64,000 nt of DNA from Agrobacterium vitis (GTDB lineage Bacteria; Pseudomonadota; Alphaproteobacteria; Rhizobiales; Rhizobiaceae). The notes under the pieces were generated by a model that was not told the DNA's origin, searched no databases, and saw nothing but the letters and a program-made list of their open reading frames with translations. The stretch lies in contig NZ_CP118262.1 of NCBI RefSeq assembly GCF_013337045.2, positions 186,001-250,000 of the forward strand, given 5' to 3'. This document shows positions 24,840 to 32,801 of the stretch, in pieces. Made by a program: the position numbers and the translations under genes. Numbering within the stretch: position 1 is the stretch's first letter; every line of letters starts with the position of its first letter.

Positions 24840-25735
24840 TCGTAGTGCTCGGTTCGATCAATCTCGACATCCGGTTCGGCGTCGAAACACTGCCTTTGGC
24901 AGGCGAAACACTTCATGCTCGGGGGAGGTCTTATTTCGGGGGCGGGAAGGGAGCAAATCAGGTCCTCGCCGCCAAGCGGGCGGGCGCCGAGGCTCGCTTA
25001 TTTGGCGCCGTTGGCGATGACGATTTCGCGAAGATCGCTCTCCGGGAACTTGTCGAAGCAGGTGTCACTCTTTCGGGAGTGGCCGTTGTTGCGGAAGAGA
25101 CCGGTTCGGCCAATATCTACGTCGATTGCCTCGGTGAAAACTGCATCGTCGTGGCGGCAGGGGCTAACGGGCTCGTAAATTTCGAGATGGTGGTCTCAGC
25201 AGTGTCAGCCATGCAGGGCGGCATTTTAGTCCTTCAGCAGGAGATCCCGTTTGCAACGAACAGGGCAGCGTTGGAGCTTGCACGGCTACATGGCGTCAAG
25301 ACCATCTTGAACGTCTCGCCATTCGATGCGACCTCTGCAGAACTGTCGCGCCTGGCAGATATCGTCATCGCAAATGAACACGAATGGGCAAGATTGAACG
25401 ATGGTCAAGTCGGCCACGATGCGATGCGGGAGTGGTGTCGTCGGAACGACAAGATCCTTGTCGTAACGAAGGGAGCGGAAGGCGTTGCGGTCTCTACAGC
25501 CAAGGAGTTATTCGAAATCGCAGCGCCTGCCATCCGGCCGCTCGATACCGTGGGCGCAGGCGATACATTCTGTGGGTATTTTGCGGCAGAGCTCGATCGT
25601 GGCGGTTCAATACGGGAGGCTGCGAAAATCGCGGTCGTCGCGGCCAGCATCGCTTGTTTGCGGGCAGGCGCGCAGCCTTCCATTCCGCTCAGGCACGAGG
25701 TCTTGAGCGCGATGGCAAAGCCTCAATCGCCCTGA
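24836..25735 (+). CDS. PfkB family carbohydrate kinase (ribokinase-like)
   Basis: A 299-residue ribokinase-fold enzyme. LGSINLDIRF at the N-terminus and the GGGKGANQVLAAKRAGA block are typical of ribokinases. The catalytic DTVGAGDTFCGYFAAEL motif with the anion hole and base is near residue 239. It starts by a four-base overlap with the dihydropyrimidinase gene. In this setting it would phosphorylate ribose, or a similar sugar, released by the nucleoside hydrolases and pass it to central metabolism. Confidence 0.92.
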   Translation: MIVVLGSINLDIRFGVETLPLAGETLHARGRSYFGGGKGANQVLAAKRAGAEARLFGAVGDDDFAKIALRELVEAGVTLSGVAVVAEETGSANIYVDCLGENCIVVAAGANGLVNFEMVVSAVSAMQGGILVLQQEIPFATNRAALELARLHGVKTILNVSPFDATSAELSRLADIVIANEHEWARLNDGQVGHDAMREWCRRNDKILVVTKGAEGVAVSTAKELFEIAAPAIRPLDTVGAGDTFCGYFAAELDRGGSIREAAKIAVVAASIACLRAGAQPSIPLRHEVLSAMAKPQSP

Positions 25736-25789
25736 TTCCATGCGCGCTGCGATCGTTTCGCTGGTGACGCGTCAAAAAAGGACACTGAC

Positions 25790-27751
25790 ATGGATCTGGA
25801 AACGCGTCGGTTCATCGAGAACGCGACGCTCCTCTTCATCGCCTCGCGCAATGCAGAAGGAGCCATGGACGTTTCGCCAAGGGGCGGGCAACCGAGCGTC
25901 CTGACGGTAACCGACGACGGGACCCTTCTCTTGCCCGACTATAATGGCAATCGTCGGCTCGACACGATCAGCAACATCCTTGCCAACCCCCGCGTCGCGC
26001 TCATCATCGTGAACCGTGGATGTGATCGTTTCCTGCGCGTTGCCGCAGATGCGGAGGTCTCGTTCCTGGCCGAAGACCTCGCACACTTCCCCGCCGATGG
26101 GAATTCGCCGATCAGCGTGCTCGTGCTGACACCCTCCTCGCTAGAATTCGACCAGACCGAGGCATTCGAAAAGGCGAGTTTTTGGATTGATCCAGCGCGA
26201 CGCCTTCCGCCGCTCGACCTTGGCGCTGTCATCGATGGAGACAAGTTTGCACAGGCCGCCACGGGCTCTTATCCTGTGCCGCGAAGCGAGGCTGAGGAAC
26301 GGGATCTACGGGACGCTGGCGTGCGTGATGTCTATGGCCCGCCGATGGAGGGCGTCGACCAGAAGATCGGCGGGTTCGCAGGCCCCGGCGCCCTGAAATT
26401 CATGGAAAAGGCGGCTCTGACCATCTTTGCGCGGGAAGGCGACAACGCGGAGATCAGAATCGACGTTACCGCAGAAGCTCCGCTAGCTGTCATCCCCTTC
26501 GACAATCGGCATGCCTACCGTCTTCGCCTGCCTATCGGCGCTATTGCGGCGGCGAGCGGGGAATGCGCGCTGTTGGCGATTACCCCGGGGCAGAACGAGC
26601 TGCTCCGGATCAACGGGCGTTCAGAACCGGAGCCGAACGCTTTGAAGCTGGCGCCGCGAGAAGTCTATTTCCACTGCTCCGCGGCGTTGTCGCGGTCGCG
26701 CATCTGGCAACAGGACCGCCGCAGTTACTGGTCGGGCAAGCGCAGATTCATATGCATTGAACGTCACCGCGAAAGCCCCGACGTTACGTCCTTCGTCCTT
26801 GAGCCATGCGATAAGGCGCCGATCGGCCCCGTTCTCCCCGGACAGTACGTCACGGTCTCTGTGCCGGGTGCCTCCGGCCCTCTTCGACAGCGCTCATATT
26901 CAGTTTCACGCCGTCCCGACGGGAAAAGCCTGCGCATCTCGGTGCGCCGTGCCGGAAAAGGCGGGGTATCAGACTTTCTTCATGACACAATTCACACAGG
27001 CATGGAGTTGCACGTGGGCGTTCCTGCCGGACGCTTCGTCCTGTCGAGCCCGCCAGGGCGCAGAATCGTGCTGATCAGCGCTGGCGTCGGTGTTACGCCT
27101 CTTCTTCCAATGTTGGAGCAAATTGCGTCGCAACACAGCGGCCGGGAGGTATGGTTTATTCACGCTGCCCGGGATGCGGCCTGCCATCTCTTCGAAAAAG
27201 AGGCCAAAGCCATTGCGGCTCAGGCGAAAAATTGCACGGTCAGACTGTTCACCTGTTATTCTCGCCCCCAAAAGGGAGAGCGCTGTGATTTTGTCGGCCG
27301 GATCGACAGCGCTGTGCTTGCGCGGCTACTGCCGATCGATCAGGCCGATTTCTATATCTGCGGTCCCGACACCTTCATGACCTCGCTTTGCGATGGGCTG
27401 ATAGCACGCGGAGCAGAGTCGCAATCCATTCACTACGAGGCTTTCGAAGCCGCGTCTGGCCCGACACTCGATCTCGCCGGCAGGGAAACGGTTTTTGGTA
27501 GCAAGGTTACCTTTTCCAGGTCGGGAAAGACCGTAAAATGGTCGCCGAGTGATGGCACGCTGCTCGACCTTGCGCTCAAGAACGAGATCGAGGTTGCCTA
27601 TTCCTGTCGCCTCGGGGACTGCCAGTCCTGCGTCCAAAAGGTGATCAGCGGGGTCGTTGATCATGTCGGGGATGAGGTTCCGCTGCTTTCCCTCAACCAG
27701 GCCCTCTTGTGTCTAGCGGTGCCACGTGGCGATCTCGAGCTGGATTGTTGA
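25790..27751 (+). CDS. PNPOx-like / ferredoxin reductase / 2Fe-2S ferredoxin fusion protein
   Basis: A 653-residue multidomain flavoprotein. Residues about 1-165 form a PNPOx-like split barrel (FMN type; GAMDVSPRGGQPSV, PDYNGNRRLDTISNILANPRV). Residues about 195-310 look like a second, degenerate split barrel. Residues about 315-555 form an FNR module with FAD motif RSYS at 368-371, NAD-site GVGVTPLLPM at 432-441 and YICGPDTFM at 522-530. The C-terminus is a plant-type ferredoxin with Cys606, 611, 614 and 641. It should move electrons from NAD(P)H through flavin and 2Fe-2S to a partner; the partner, perhaps an oxygenase encoded elsewhere, is not evident. AAAAAGGA precedes ATG 25790. Confidence 0.87.
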   Translation: MDLETRRFIENATLLFIASRNAEGAMDVSPRGGQPSVLTVTDDGTLLLPDYNGNRRLDTISNILANPRVALIIVNRGCDRFLRVAADAEVSFLAEDLAHFPADGNSPISVLVLTPSSLEFDQTEAFEKASFWIDPARRLPPLDLGAVIDGDKFAQAATGSYPVPRSEAEERDLRDAGVRDVYGPPMEGVDQKIGGFAGPGALKFMEKAALTIFAREGDNAEIRIDVTAEAPLAVIPFDNRHAYRLRLPIGAIAAASGECALLAITPGQNELLRINGRSEPEPNALKLAPREVYFHCSAALSRSRIWQQDRRSYWSGKRRFICIERHRESPDVTSFVLEPCDKAPIGPVLPGQYVTVSVPGASGPLRQRSYSVSRRPDGKSLRISVRRAGKGGVSDFLHDTIHTGMELHVGVPAGRFVLSSPPGRRIVLISAGVGVTPLLPMLEQIASQHSGREVWFIHAARDAACHLFEKEAKAIAAQAKNCTVRLFTCYSRPQKGERCDFVGRIDSAVLARLLPIDQADFYICGPDTFMTSLCDGLIARGAESQSIHYEAFEAASGPTLDLAGRETVFGSKVTFSRSGKTVKWSPSDGTLLDLALKNEIEVAYSCRLGDCQSCVQKVISGVVDHVGDEVPLLSLNQALLCLAVPRGDLELDC

Positions 27752-27933
27752 CTTGGCTGACGGCTAAAGCGGTGGACTTTTGCAAATCGCTTTCGAAGCG
27801 GTCACTGGCCACCAACGAAGCGGACGGCCAGACGAACCAATGAAACTGGAGCCTAAAACTCCCGGATCGGCAGTCCCTGAGGCGTTTCAACGATGGTCTG
27901 AAACTGAGCTTGGACGCATGGTCGATGAGAGCC

Positions 27934-28626
27934 CTATTCGCTTAACGCCATTGCGAGAGCCATATCGCAATGGATCAGCGTCGTGTCAAATACGGGCACG
28001 GTCACATTATCCTGGTTTAGGAGCATCCCGACTTCCGTGCAGCCGAGAATGAGGCAATCAGCCCCGCGATCAACGAGGCGCTGGGCAATGGCGACATAGG
28101 CCTGCTCGCTTTCCCTAGTAACGACATCGCAGCAAAGCTCTTCGTAGATGATACGGTGCGTTTCGGTTCGATCTGGCGCTTCCGGTATGATCGGGGTGAC
28201 ACCGGCCGCCACCAGCTTGTCGGTGTAAAAGGTTTGCTCCATCGTGAACGCTGTCGCCATCAGTCCCGGACGGTTGAGGCCTTCTTGGTTGATGCGCGAT
28301 GCGGTCGCGTCAGCGATATGCAGCAACGGGATGGACACGCCGTGCATCATTTGTTCGGCCAATTTGTGCATCGTGTTCGTCGCGAGGACGATAAAATCCG
28401 CGGCCCCACGCTCAAGGGCCCTGGCCTCTCGGTTCAAGATCTCGCCGGCTTCTTCCCATTTTCCTTCAGCCTGCAACGCCTCGATCCGGGCGAAATCCAG
28501 GGAGCGTATGAGCAATTCCGGAGAGTGGAGGCCACCCAGGATTTCTCGCGTCCGATTGCAAAGTTCGCGATAGTAGATTTGCGTTGAAGCTGCGGACATA
28601 CCGCCGAGAATTCCGATTGTCTTCAT
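27934..28626 (-). CDS. Aspartate/glutamate racemase family protein (YgeA-like)
   Basis: A 230-residue Asp/Glu racemase. From ATG 28626 the N-terminus is MKTIGILGGMSAAST. The catalytic pair is Thr83 (LATNTMH) and Cys196 (ILGCTEVG). This Thr/Cys arrangement is that of E. coli YgeA rather than the Cys/Cys of classical racemases. An open frame continues upstream to 28692, but the glycine-rich start argues for 28626. It converges with the island. Racemases beside hydantoinases usually interconvert D and L carbamoyl or amino acid products, so a link to the dihydropyrimidinase product is possible but unproven. Confidence 0.88.
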   Translation of the reverse strand: MKTIGILGGMSAASTQIYYRELCNRTREILGGLHSPELLIRSLDFARIEALQAEGKWEEAGEILNREARALERGAADFIVLATNTMHKLAEQMMHGVSIPLLHIADATASRINQEGLNRPGLMATAFTMEQTFYTDKLVAAGVTPIIPEAPDRTETHRIIYEELCCDVVTRESEQAYVAIAQRLVDRGADCLILGCTEVGMLLNQDNVTVPVFDTTLIHCDMALAMALSE

Positions 28627-28833
28627 GGTCCACCGCCGGATACTAGTTTTCAGATACTCACGGAGAGAAGGGCTGCGACCGCTGCTCTCCACAGCGTCCC
28701 GACATGCGGGTTATAATCTCATGGCAAGGCGACGCAATTCAAGCCGCGGACTTAAGTGTCATCCGATGACTTTTCCTGCTGACTGCCAATACCAACGCCG
28801 AATTTGATACGTACCTGTTTCCAATTGACGGCT

Positions 28834-28851
28834 AACCTACTAGAAGGTAGG
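28834..28851. promoter_or_regulatory. Palindromic operator-like site (regulon copy 3)
   Basis: AACCTACTAGAAGGTAGG matches copy 2 at 9620 in 16 of 17 core positions. It lies about 90 bp before the flgD start and just before a 29-codon open frame at 28855-28944 that ends on the flgD start codon. Why such a site precedes flgD is not clear. Confidence 0.55.
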
Positions 28852-28940
28852 CATATGTCAATGGTTCGGGAAGTCAGCACAACTTTGTTTGAGGATGTGT
28901 GCGATTGCCCCCGCACGCCCGGTCACGCAAAGGACGCCCC

Positions 28941-29372
28941 ATGACGAGCTCTGTCGATAGTCTCACACCCTCAAACGTTGCTTCCAATACAACTAGCCAG
29001 AATAGGGCGACGACAAACTATGACGATTTCCTACAGCTTCTTATAGCGCAGCTCAAAAACCAGGATCCCACGGATCCCGTCGATCCCAGCGAGCAGCTCG
29101 CTCAGTTGGCAAGTTTTTCCCAGGTGGAACAAAGCATCCAGACAAACAAGAAGCTCGACGCCCTGCTCGCTGGCTCAAGCCTTACGCAAGCGGGCGGCTA
29201 TGTTGGAAAATACATTGAGAGTGCCGATGGATCCGTCAAAGGCACCATATCATCGGTCAAAATCTATACCGATGGCATCGTCGCAACGACATCGGACGGC
29301 GGCAAGGTACTGATCCAGCCGGGCATCAGCCTTGCCGACAGTCCGCCAGCGGGAACGGGCGGTGCAACATGA
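28941..29372 (+). CDS. flgD: Flagellar hook assembly protein FlgD (orphan copy)
   Basis: A 143-residue FlgD. The family core is clear: NYDDFLQLLIAQLKNQDPTDPVDPSEQ, then AQLASFSQVEQSIQTNKKLDALL and SLTQAGGYVGK. FlgD caps the growing flagellar hook and is exported by the flagellar type III system, so no signal peptide is expected. AAAGGACG lies about 5 bp before ATG 28941. No other flagellar gene is in the window; rhizobial flgD normally sits in the flg/fli cluster. A regulon palindrome lies upstream. It may be a relocated or second copy. Whether it is functional cannot be judged. Confidence 0.82.
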   Translation: MTSSVDSLTPSNVASNTTSQNRATTNYDDFLQLLIAQLKNQDPTDPVDPSEQLAQLASFSQVEQSIQTNKKLDALLAGSSLTQAGGYVGKYIESADGSVKGTISSVKIYTDGIVATTSDGGKVLIQPGISLADSPPAGTGGAT

Positions 29373-29606
29373 GGTTAGGAGCGCTCGTGCAGGGCTAGGT
29401 CGTAAACGACACCCGTTCCTTTCTCAAAAACCATTGCGACACGCTACTGTTACCTGCTGCCAGTCAAAGGCGGACACGTCGTCGCGCCGGCCCGACCAAC
29501 CCTATCGCCTGCTTTGTTCTGGTGACGATAGTCAGACCAATGGTCCATGCGGATGGCCGTTGGATCCGACGAGCGAAGGGGCACTTATGCTCGTTGGATC
29601 CGGGGT

Positions 29607-30038
29607 TTACTCATCCAGGGCTTTCCCCAGCGATTGGGCCATCGTGCGCAAGATTCGACGGAAGTTATTGAGGTCTTCGACAGTTAAACTGTTGCCAACG
29701 GTATCGTTGATGCCGTCGATAGCGCTTCGGATCGCTTCCGCCTTTTCCCGGACCTGTGGAGACAACGCATAAAGCAACGTTCGCTTGTCCGTCGGATTGG
29801 GCCAGCGGGTGATGATGCCATCCCGCTCCATGCGGCCCAATGTCGCCGCCATCGTAGGCTGCTCAATGCCAGCGTGGTCGACCAGAGCCTTCTGCGACAA
29901 GGGCTCCCTTTCCATAAGGGCCGTCAGTACCGGCAGGTGACCCGACGATAGGCCAAGATCGGCAAGCCTTCGATCCATCAGTCTGCGCGCGAGGCGCGCT
30001 GCACGGTTAATAGCCTGGCCGACCGATTCTTCGCTCAT
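29607..30038 (-). CDS. MarR family transcriptional regulator
   Basis: A MarR regulator of 143 residues from ATG 30038 (151 from ATG 30062). The winged helix contains LSQKALVDHAGIEQPTMAATLGRMERDGII and the wing WPNPTDKRTL. It is divergent from the cytochrome b561 gene. Two inverted repeats occupy 30042-30075; they remain outside the coding region only if translation starts at 30038, which is why that start is preferred, although neither start has a good ribosome site. Its likely targets are itself and cytochrome b561. Confidence 0.85.
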   Translation of the reverse strand: MSEESVGQAINRAARLARRLMDRRLADLGLSSGHLPVLTALMEREPLSQKALVDHAGIEQPTMAATLGRMERDGIITRWPNPTDKRTLLYALSPQVREKAEAIRSAIDGINDTVGNSLTVEDLNNFRRILRTMAQSLGKALDE

Positions 30039-30041
30039 GAT

Positions 30042-30075
30042 ATAGCTTGCTATCTCTGACATAGCATACTATGTC
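30042..30075. promoter_or_regulatory. Candidate MarR operators, two inverted repeats
   Basis: ATAGC-TT-GCTAT (30042-30053) and GACATAG-CATA-CTATGTC (30058-30075) are perfect palindromes four bases apart. Both contain the ATAG/CTAT core. They lie in the divergent region between the MarR gene and cytochrome b561, the expected position for MarR dimers. Confidence 0.6.
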
Positions 30076-30108
30076 ATCTTCGTTGGCATCTGGAAAGAGG
30101 ATCTTGCC

Positions 30109-30669
30109 ATGAAAGCGAAACGCAATGAAAGCAGTCACGGCGGTATCGCCGTCGCACTACACTGGATAATCGCCGTGGGCATCGTGACGCTGTTGGTCCT
30201 TGGGTTCGCGGCGGGCCGGGCGGTATCGGAATCGCAGCAGGCCGACATACTTCGCGTCCATATCACCCTTGGCGTCTCGGTCCTGTTGCTCACGCTGTTT
30301 CGGGCGATCTGGTGGAGCCTGAACCGCCGTCCTGGACGACTTTCGGGCCAGCCACTCTGGCAGCATCACGTGGCGCAGGTCACGCACGCTCTGCTCTATG
30401 GTGTCCCGGTCATCGCGGCTGCCAGTGGCATCGGCCTCCTCATTTTTTCCGGAGCAGGACCGATCATTTTCCTCCACGCCCCGGGACCTCTCCCGCAATT
30501 TGAAGACTTTCCCCCGATGGCCGTGCACGCGATCGCTGCTTTTACGCTCATCGGCTTGATTGTCCTGCATGTCGTCGCGGCGCTCTACCACCAGGTATTG
30601 AGGCGCGACCGGCTTTTGGCGCGGATGGGCATCGGTCGCGGCCAAATCTTTTCAATCGACGGAGAATAA
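30109..30669 (+). CDS. Cytochrome b561
   Basis: A 186-residue four-helix membrane cytochrome of the bacterial b561 type. Histidines that could ligate two b-type haems are in VALHWIIAVG, LRVHITLGV, MAVHAIAAFTL and IVLHVVAALYHQVL. The latter, followed by a basic tail, is typical of the family. Such proteins pass electrons between quinol and periplasmic acceptors and can remove superoxide at the membrane. A disrupted monooxygenase-like gene begins one base after its stop, which suggests a former two-gene operon under MarR control. Confidence 0.9.
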   Translation: MKAKRNESSHGGIAVALHWIIAVGIVTLLVLGFAAGRAVSESQQADILRVHITLGVSVLLLTLFRAIWWSLNRRPGRLSGQPLWQHHVAQVTHALLYGVPVIAAASGIGLLIFSGAGPIIFLHAPGPLPQFEDFPPMAVHAIAAFTLIGLIVLHVVAALYHQVLRRDRLLARMGIGRGQIFSIDGE

Positions 30670-30670
30670 A

Positions 30671-31350
30671 ATGGACGGTACCGGAGAAGGCGCAGAAGAG
30701 ATGATCATCTCGACTGATCTGGACGTGGTGGCGGCGATCGAGGGCTTCGATGTGCCTGCCAGCGGGTAGGATGAAGCAGTGAGGTTGGCGAGCAAAGCGA
30801 TTCGATCGCTGCGCAAGCCGAGCCGACCTTCGTTGGTGGCCTCGTTCTACGGAGCATCAATACGAGCGGCATCTCGACCTACGTCCAATGGCGTCGTCCG
30901 GATGATGGCGAAATCCCGCTTGTGCCAAAAGCACCTCTCTCCTTGAGGAACGCTCTCCAAACATTTCCGATCCTCAATAGCCGGAATTACGAGCTGGCCT
31001 TTACAAGGCAGGGGCCTCAACTATCAGGACCGACGCAAATCTCGTTGGCAACGACGCCTTGCATCCACTTCGGCCTGTTCGACGTGACATCCGAAAATCA
31101 AGCCAAGCTGCTGAAACGTGCGGCGGAGGAGGGGCCAAATTCCTTCGGGACGCCCGGCTTGCTTGCGATCGATTTTCACCGGAGCCTAGACGGAACCCAT
31201 GTTGTCAATCTTGGGGCCTGGCGCTCGTTCAACGATATTGAGCAGCTCCACGTGCAGCCGAGCTTCAAGCCTGGCGACCAATATTTCCAGGGCCTTGCGA
31301 AGTTCCAGCCTGACTTCTTCGATCTGGTGGACGTCATTTCGGCGGCTTGA
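30671..31350 (+). pseudogene. Disrupted antibiotic biosynthesis monooxygenase (ABM)-like gene
   Basis: A frame opens at ATG 30671 one base after cytochrome b561 (MDGTGEGAEEMIIST) and meets TAG at 30767-30769. Coding resemblance resumes in another frame from about 30781, with PTFVGGLVLRSINTSG and STYVQWR as the first ABM half. It then continues to TGA 31350, with the second half including LLAIDFHRSLDG and VNLGAWRSFNDIEQL. Twin ABM modules of about 230 residues are known. The frame change plus amber codon between N- and C-parts indicates a frameshift, or a sequencing error. The 3-prime part has an open frame from GTG 30922 and might still be made. Confidence 0.6.
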
Positions 31351-31483
31351 GACTTGTTCGGCGGCTCCAGTGAGCGACGTTTCGCAGGGCTAGGTCCGCG
31401 ATTTCATCCGATCGTCGAGGTACCCACCGCTCGCCCTCTCTGCAGCGGTGCGACAACGTGCGTCACCAACAGAAATTTACATG

Positions 31484-31500
31484 CACCTACTAGTTGGTAG
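31484..31500. promoter_or_regulatory. Palindromic operator-like site (regulon copy 4)
   Basis: CACCTACTAGTTGGTAG carries the symmetric core ACTAGT flanked by ACCT and TGGT. It lies about 135 bp before the DJ-1/PfpI gene, with no other gene between. It fits the palindrome seen at six other places. Confidence 0.55.
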
Positions 31501-31633
31501 ATTGCTTTGCCGATGCGTTGACGTGAGTCGGACTCGAGCGACTAGGATGCTTGAGCTGGTCAACGCTTCCCTTGGCGCCAATGACTTTGAATAAATTTGC
31601 TCGTCCCGAGCTCAATAACCAAAGGAAATGATC

Positions 31634-32446
31634 ATGAGCGACTTCAGCCGCCGCGACATTCTCGCGATTGCCGCGACAGTGGGTGCTGCCAGCGCAATTG
31701 CGGTACCGAGTTCTGGCCAGCAGGGGTCTGGTCCGGCCATCCACCAGATGCCAACGCCAGCTGATGCACCGCGCATCACCATGTTGATTCATCCGCGCAT
31801 GGTCCTGCAGGATCTCGTCGGGCCCATGACGGTTTTCGATATCCTGCGATGCAGGATTGATCTCGTCTGGAAGGACAGGGAACCGGTTTCGACCGAGCTC
31901 GGAATTCCAGTTGCGCCCACCAAGACATTCGCCGAGGCGGACGAGGCACCGGACGTACTGTTCGTGCCGGGCGGGCTGCTGGGAACGATCGATTGCATGA
32001 ACGACCCTATTGTCATGGATTTCCTTCGTCAAAGGGGAGAAAAGGCTAAGTGGGTCACTGCCATCTGCACCGGTGCACTTACGCTTGCCGCGACAGGCCT
32101 GCTGAAGGACTATGACGCGACGGCGAACTGGGTACATGCAGACCTCCTGCCGTTGATGGGGGCTAGGCACGTCAAGAAGCGTGTCGTGAAAGACCGCAAC
32201 CGGATGACCGCCGGAGGTGTGACGGCGGGTTTCGATTTCGGGCTAACGCTGGCAGCCGAACTGCGCGGTGAGGACGAGGCGCGGCGCGCCCAGCTCGTGC
32301 TCGAATATGCACCAGAGCCGCCCTTTGACGGTGGTACACCCGAAAAGGAGCCGGAGCGGGCTGCCGCGTTGCGGGCGCGCACACCCAAGATGCGCCAACA
32401 AATAGAGCAAGCCGCGGAAGCCGCTGGCAAGCGTCTTGGTATCTAG
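31634..32446 (+). CDS. DJ-1/PfpI family protein with Tat-like signal (isonitrile hydratase-like)
   Basis: A 270-residue protein. It starts with a twin-arginine-like leader (SRRDILAIAATVGAASAIA), so export is likely. The DJ-1 fold follows: VLFVPGG, then the nucleophile elbow AICTGALTLA with Cys145, and GVTAGFDFGLTLAAEL near the end, as in isonitrile hydratase and AraC-associated PfpI proteins. ATG 31634 is preferred over 31628 because AAGGA is then at normal distance. The C-terminal 40 residues are charged and helical. It may act on isonitriles or reactive carbonyls, but export of this family is unusual. A regulon palindrome lies upstream. Confidence 0.82.
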   Translation: MSDFSRRDILAIAATVGAASAIAVPSSGQQGSGPAIHQMPTPADAPRITMLIHPRMVLQDLVGPMTVFDILRCRIDLVWKDREPVSTELGIPVAPTKTFAEADEAPDVLFVPGGLLGTIDCMNDPIVMDFLRQRGEKAKWVTAICTGALTLAATGLLKDYDATANWVHADLLPLMGARHVKKRVVKDRNRMTAGGVTAGFDFGLTLAAELRGEDEARRAQLVLEYAPEPPFDGGTPEKEPERAAALRARTPKMRQQIEQAAEAAGKRLGI

Positions 32447-32776
32447 GTGATTCAGGATGGGGTGGCAGTGGTCGTTCCGCAATACGCAGGCAGCTTCATG
32501 CAATCGCTGCCACGAGGCAAATCCACTGCGGACATTCCGCGCCGGGGCACGCCCCCCGGCTCTTGCCGTCAGAGGTTTCCGGAGCAGGAAGGGCCAATCA
32601 GGCATTGGAAAACTCAAGGCGCCCGTTTTTCCGCGAGGGCAGACCGGCTGCGGGCATGCCTTGGCAAACTGTCAACTTGAAGCTAGTTCTTCGCTTGCGG
32701 CGGAGATGGGCAACAGGATGATGACGCGATCGTGCGAAGGGGCGAGGAAATCAGCCAATAGCATGCTTGACAGCCT
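32447..32776. other. Intergenic stretch without a supportable gene
   Basis: Between the DJ-1/PfpI stop and the TetR promoter several short frames are open on both strands, but none has a good start or family resemblance. One plus-strand frame contains CNRCH near 32500, a haem-c-like motif, but the surrounding residues do not look like a cytochrome. The right end holds the regulon palindrome described separately. Confidence 0.5.
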
Positions 32777-32793
32777 CCCTACTGAAAGGTAGG
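32777..32793. promoter_or_regulatory. Palindromic operator-like site abutting the TetR gene (regulon copy 5)
   Basis: CCCTACTGAAAGGTAGG matches the window consensus at 14 of 17 positions. It ends eight bases before the TetR ATG at 32802, so a protein bound here would block initiation. This position makes the TetR product the best candidate for the factor binding all copies. Confidence 0.6.
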
Positions 32794-32801
32794 TGTTAGA
32801 T

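Noticed and set aside
32457..32792. CNRCH motif in a plus-strand frame, as if from a c-type cytochrome
   Set aside because: No signal peptide, no distal methionine pattern and poor coding character; two other frames are equally open. A single CXXCH in 100 residues can arise by chance.
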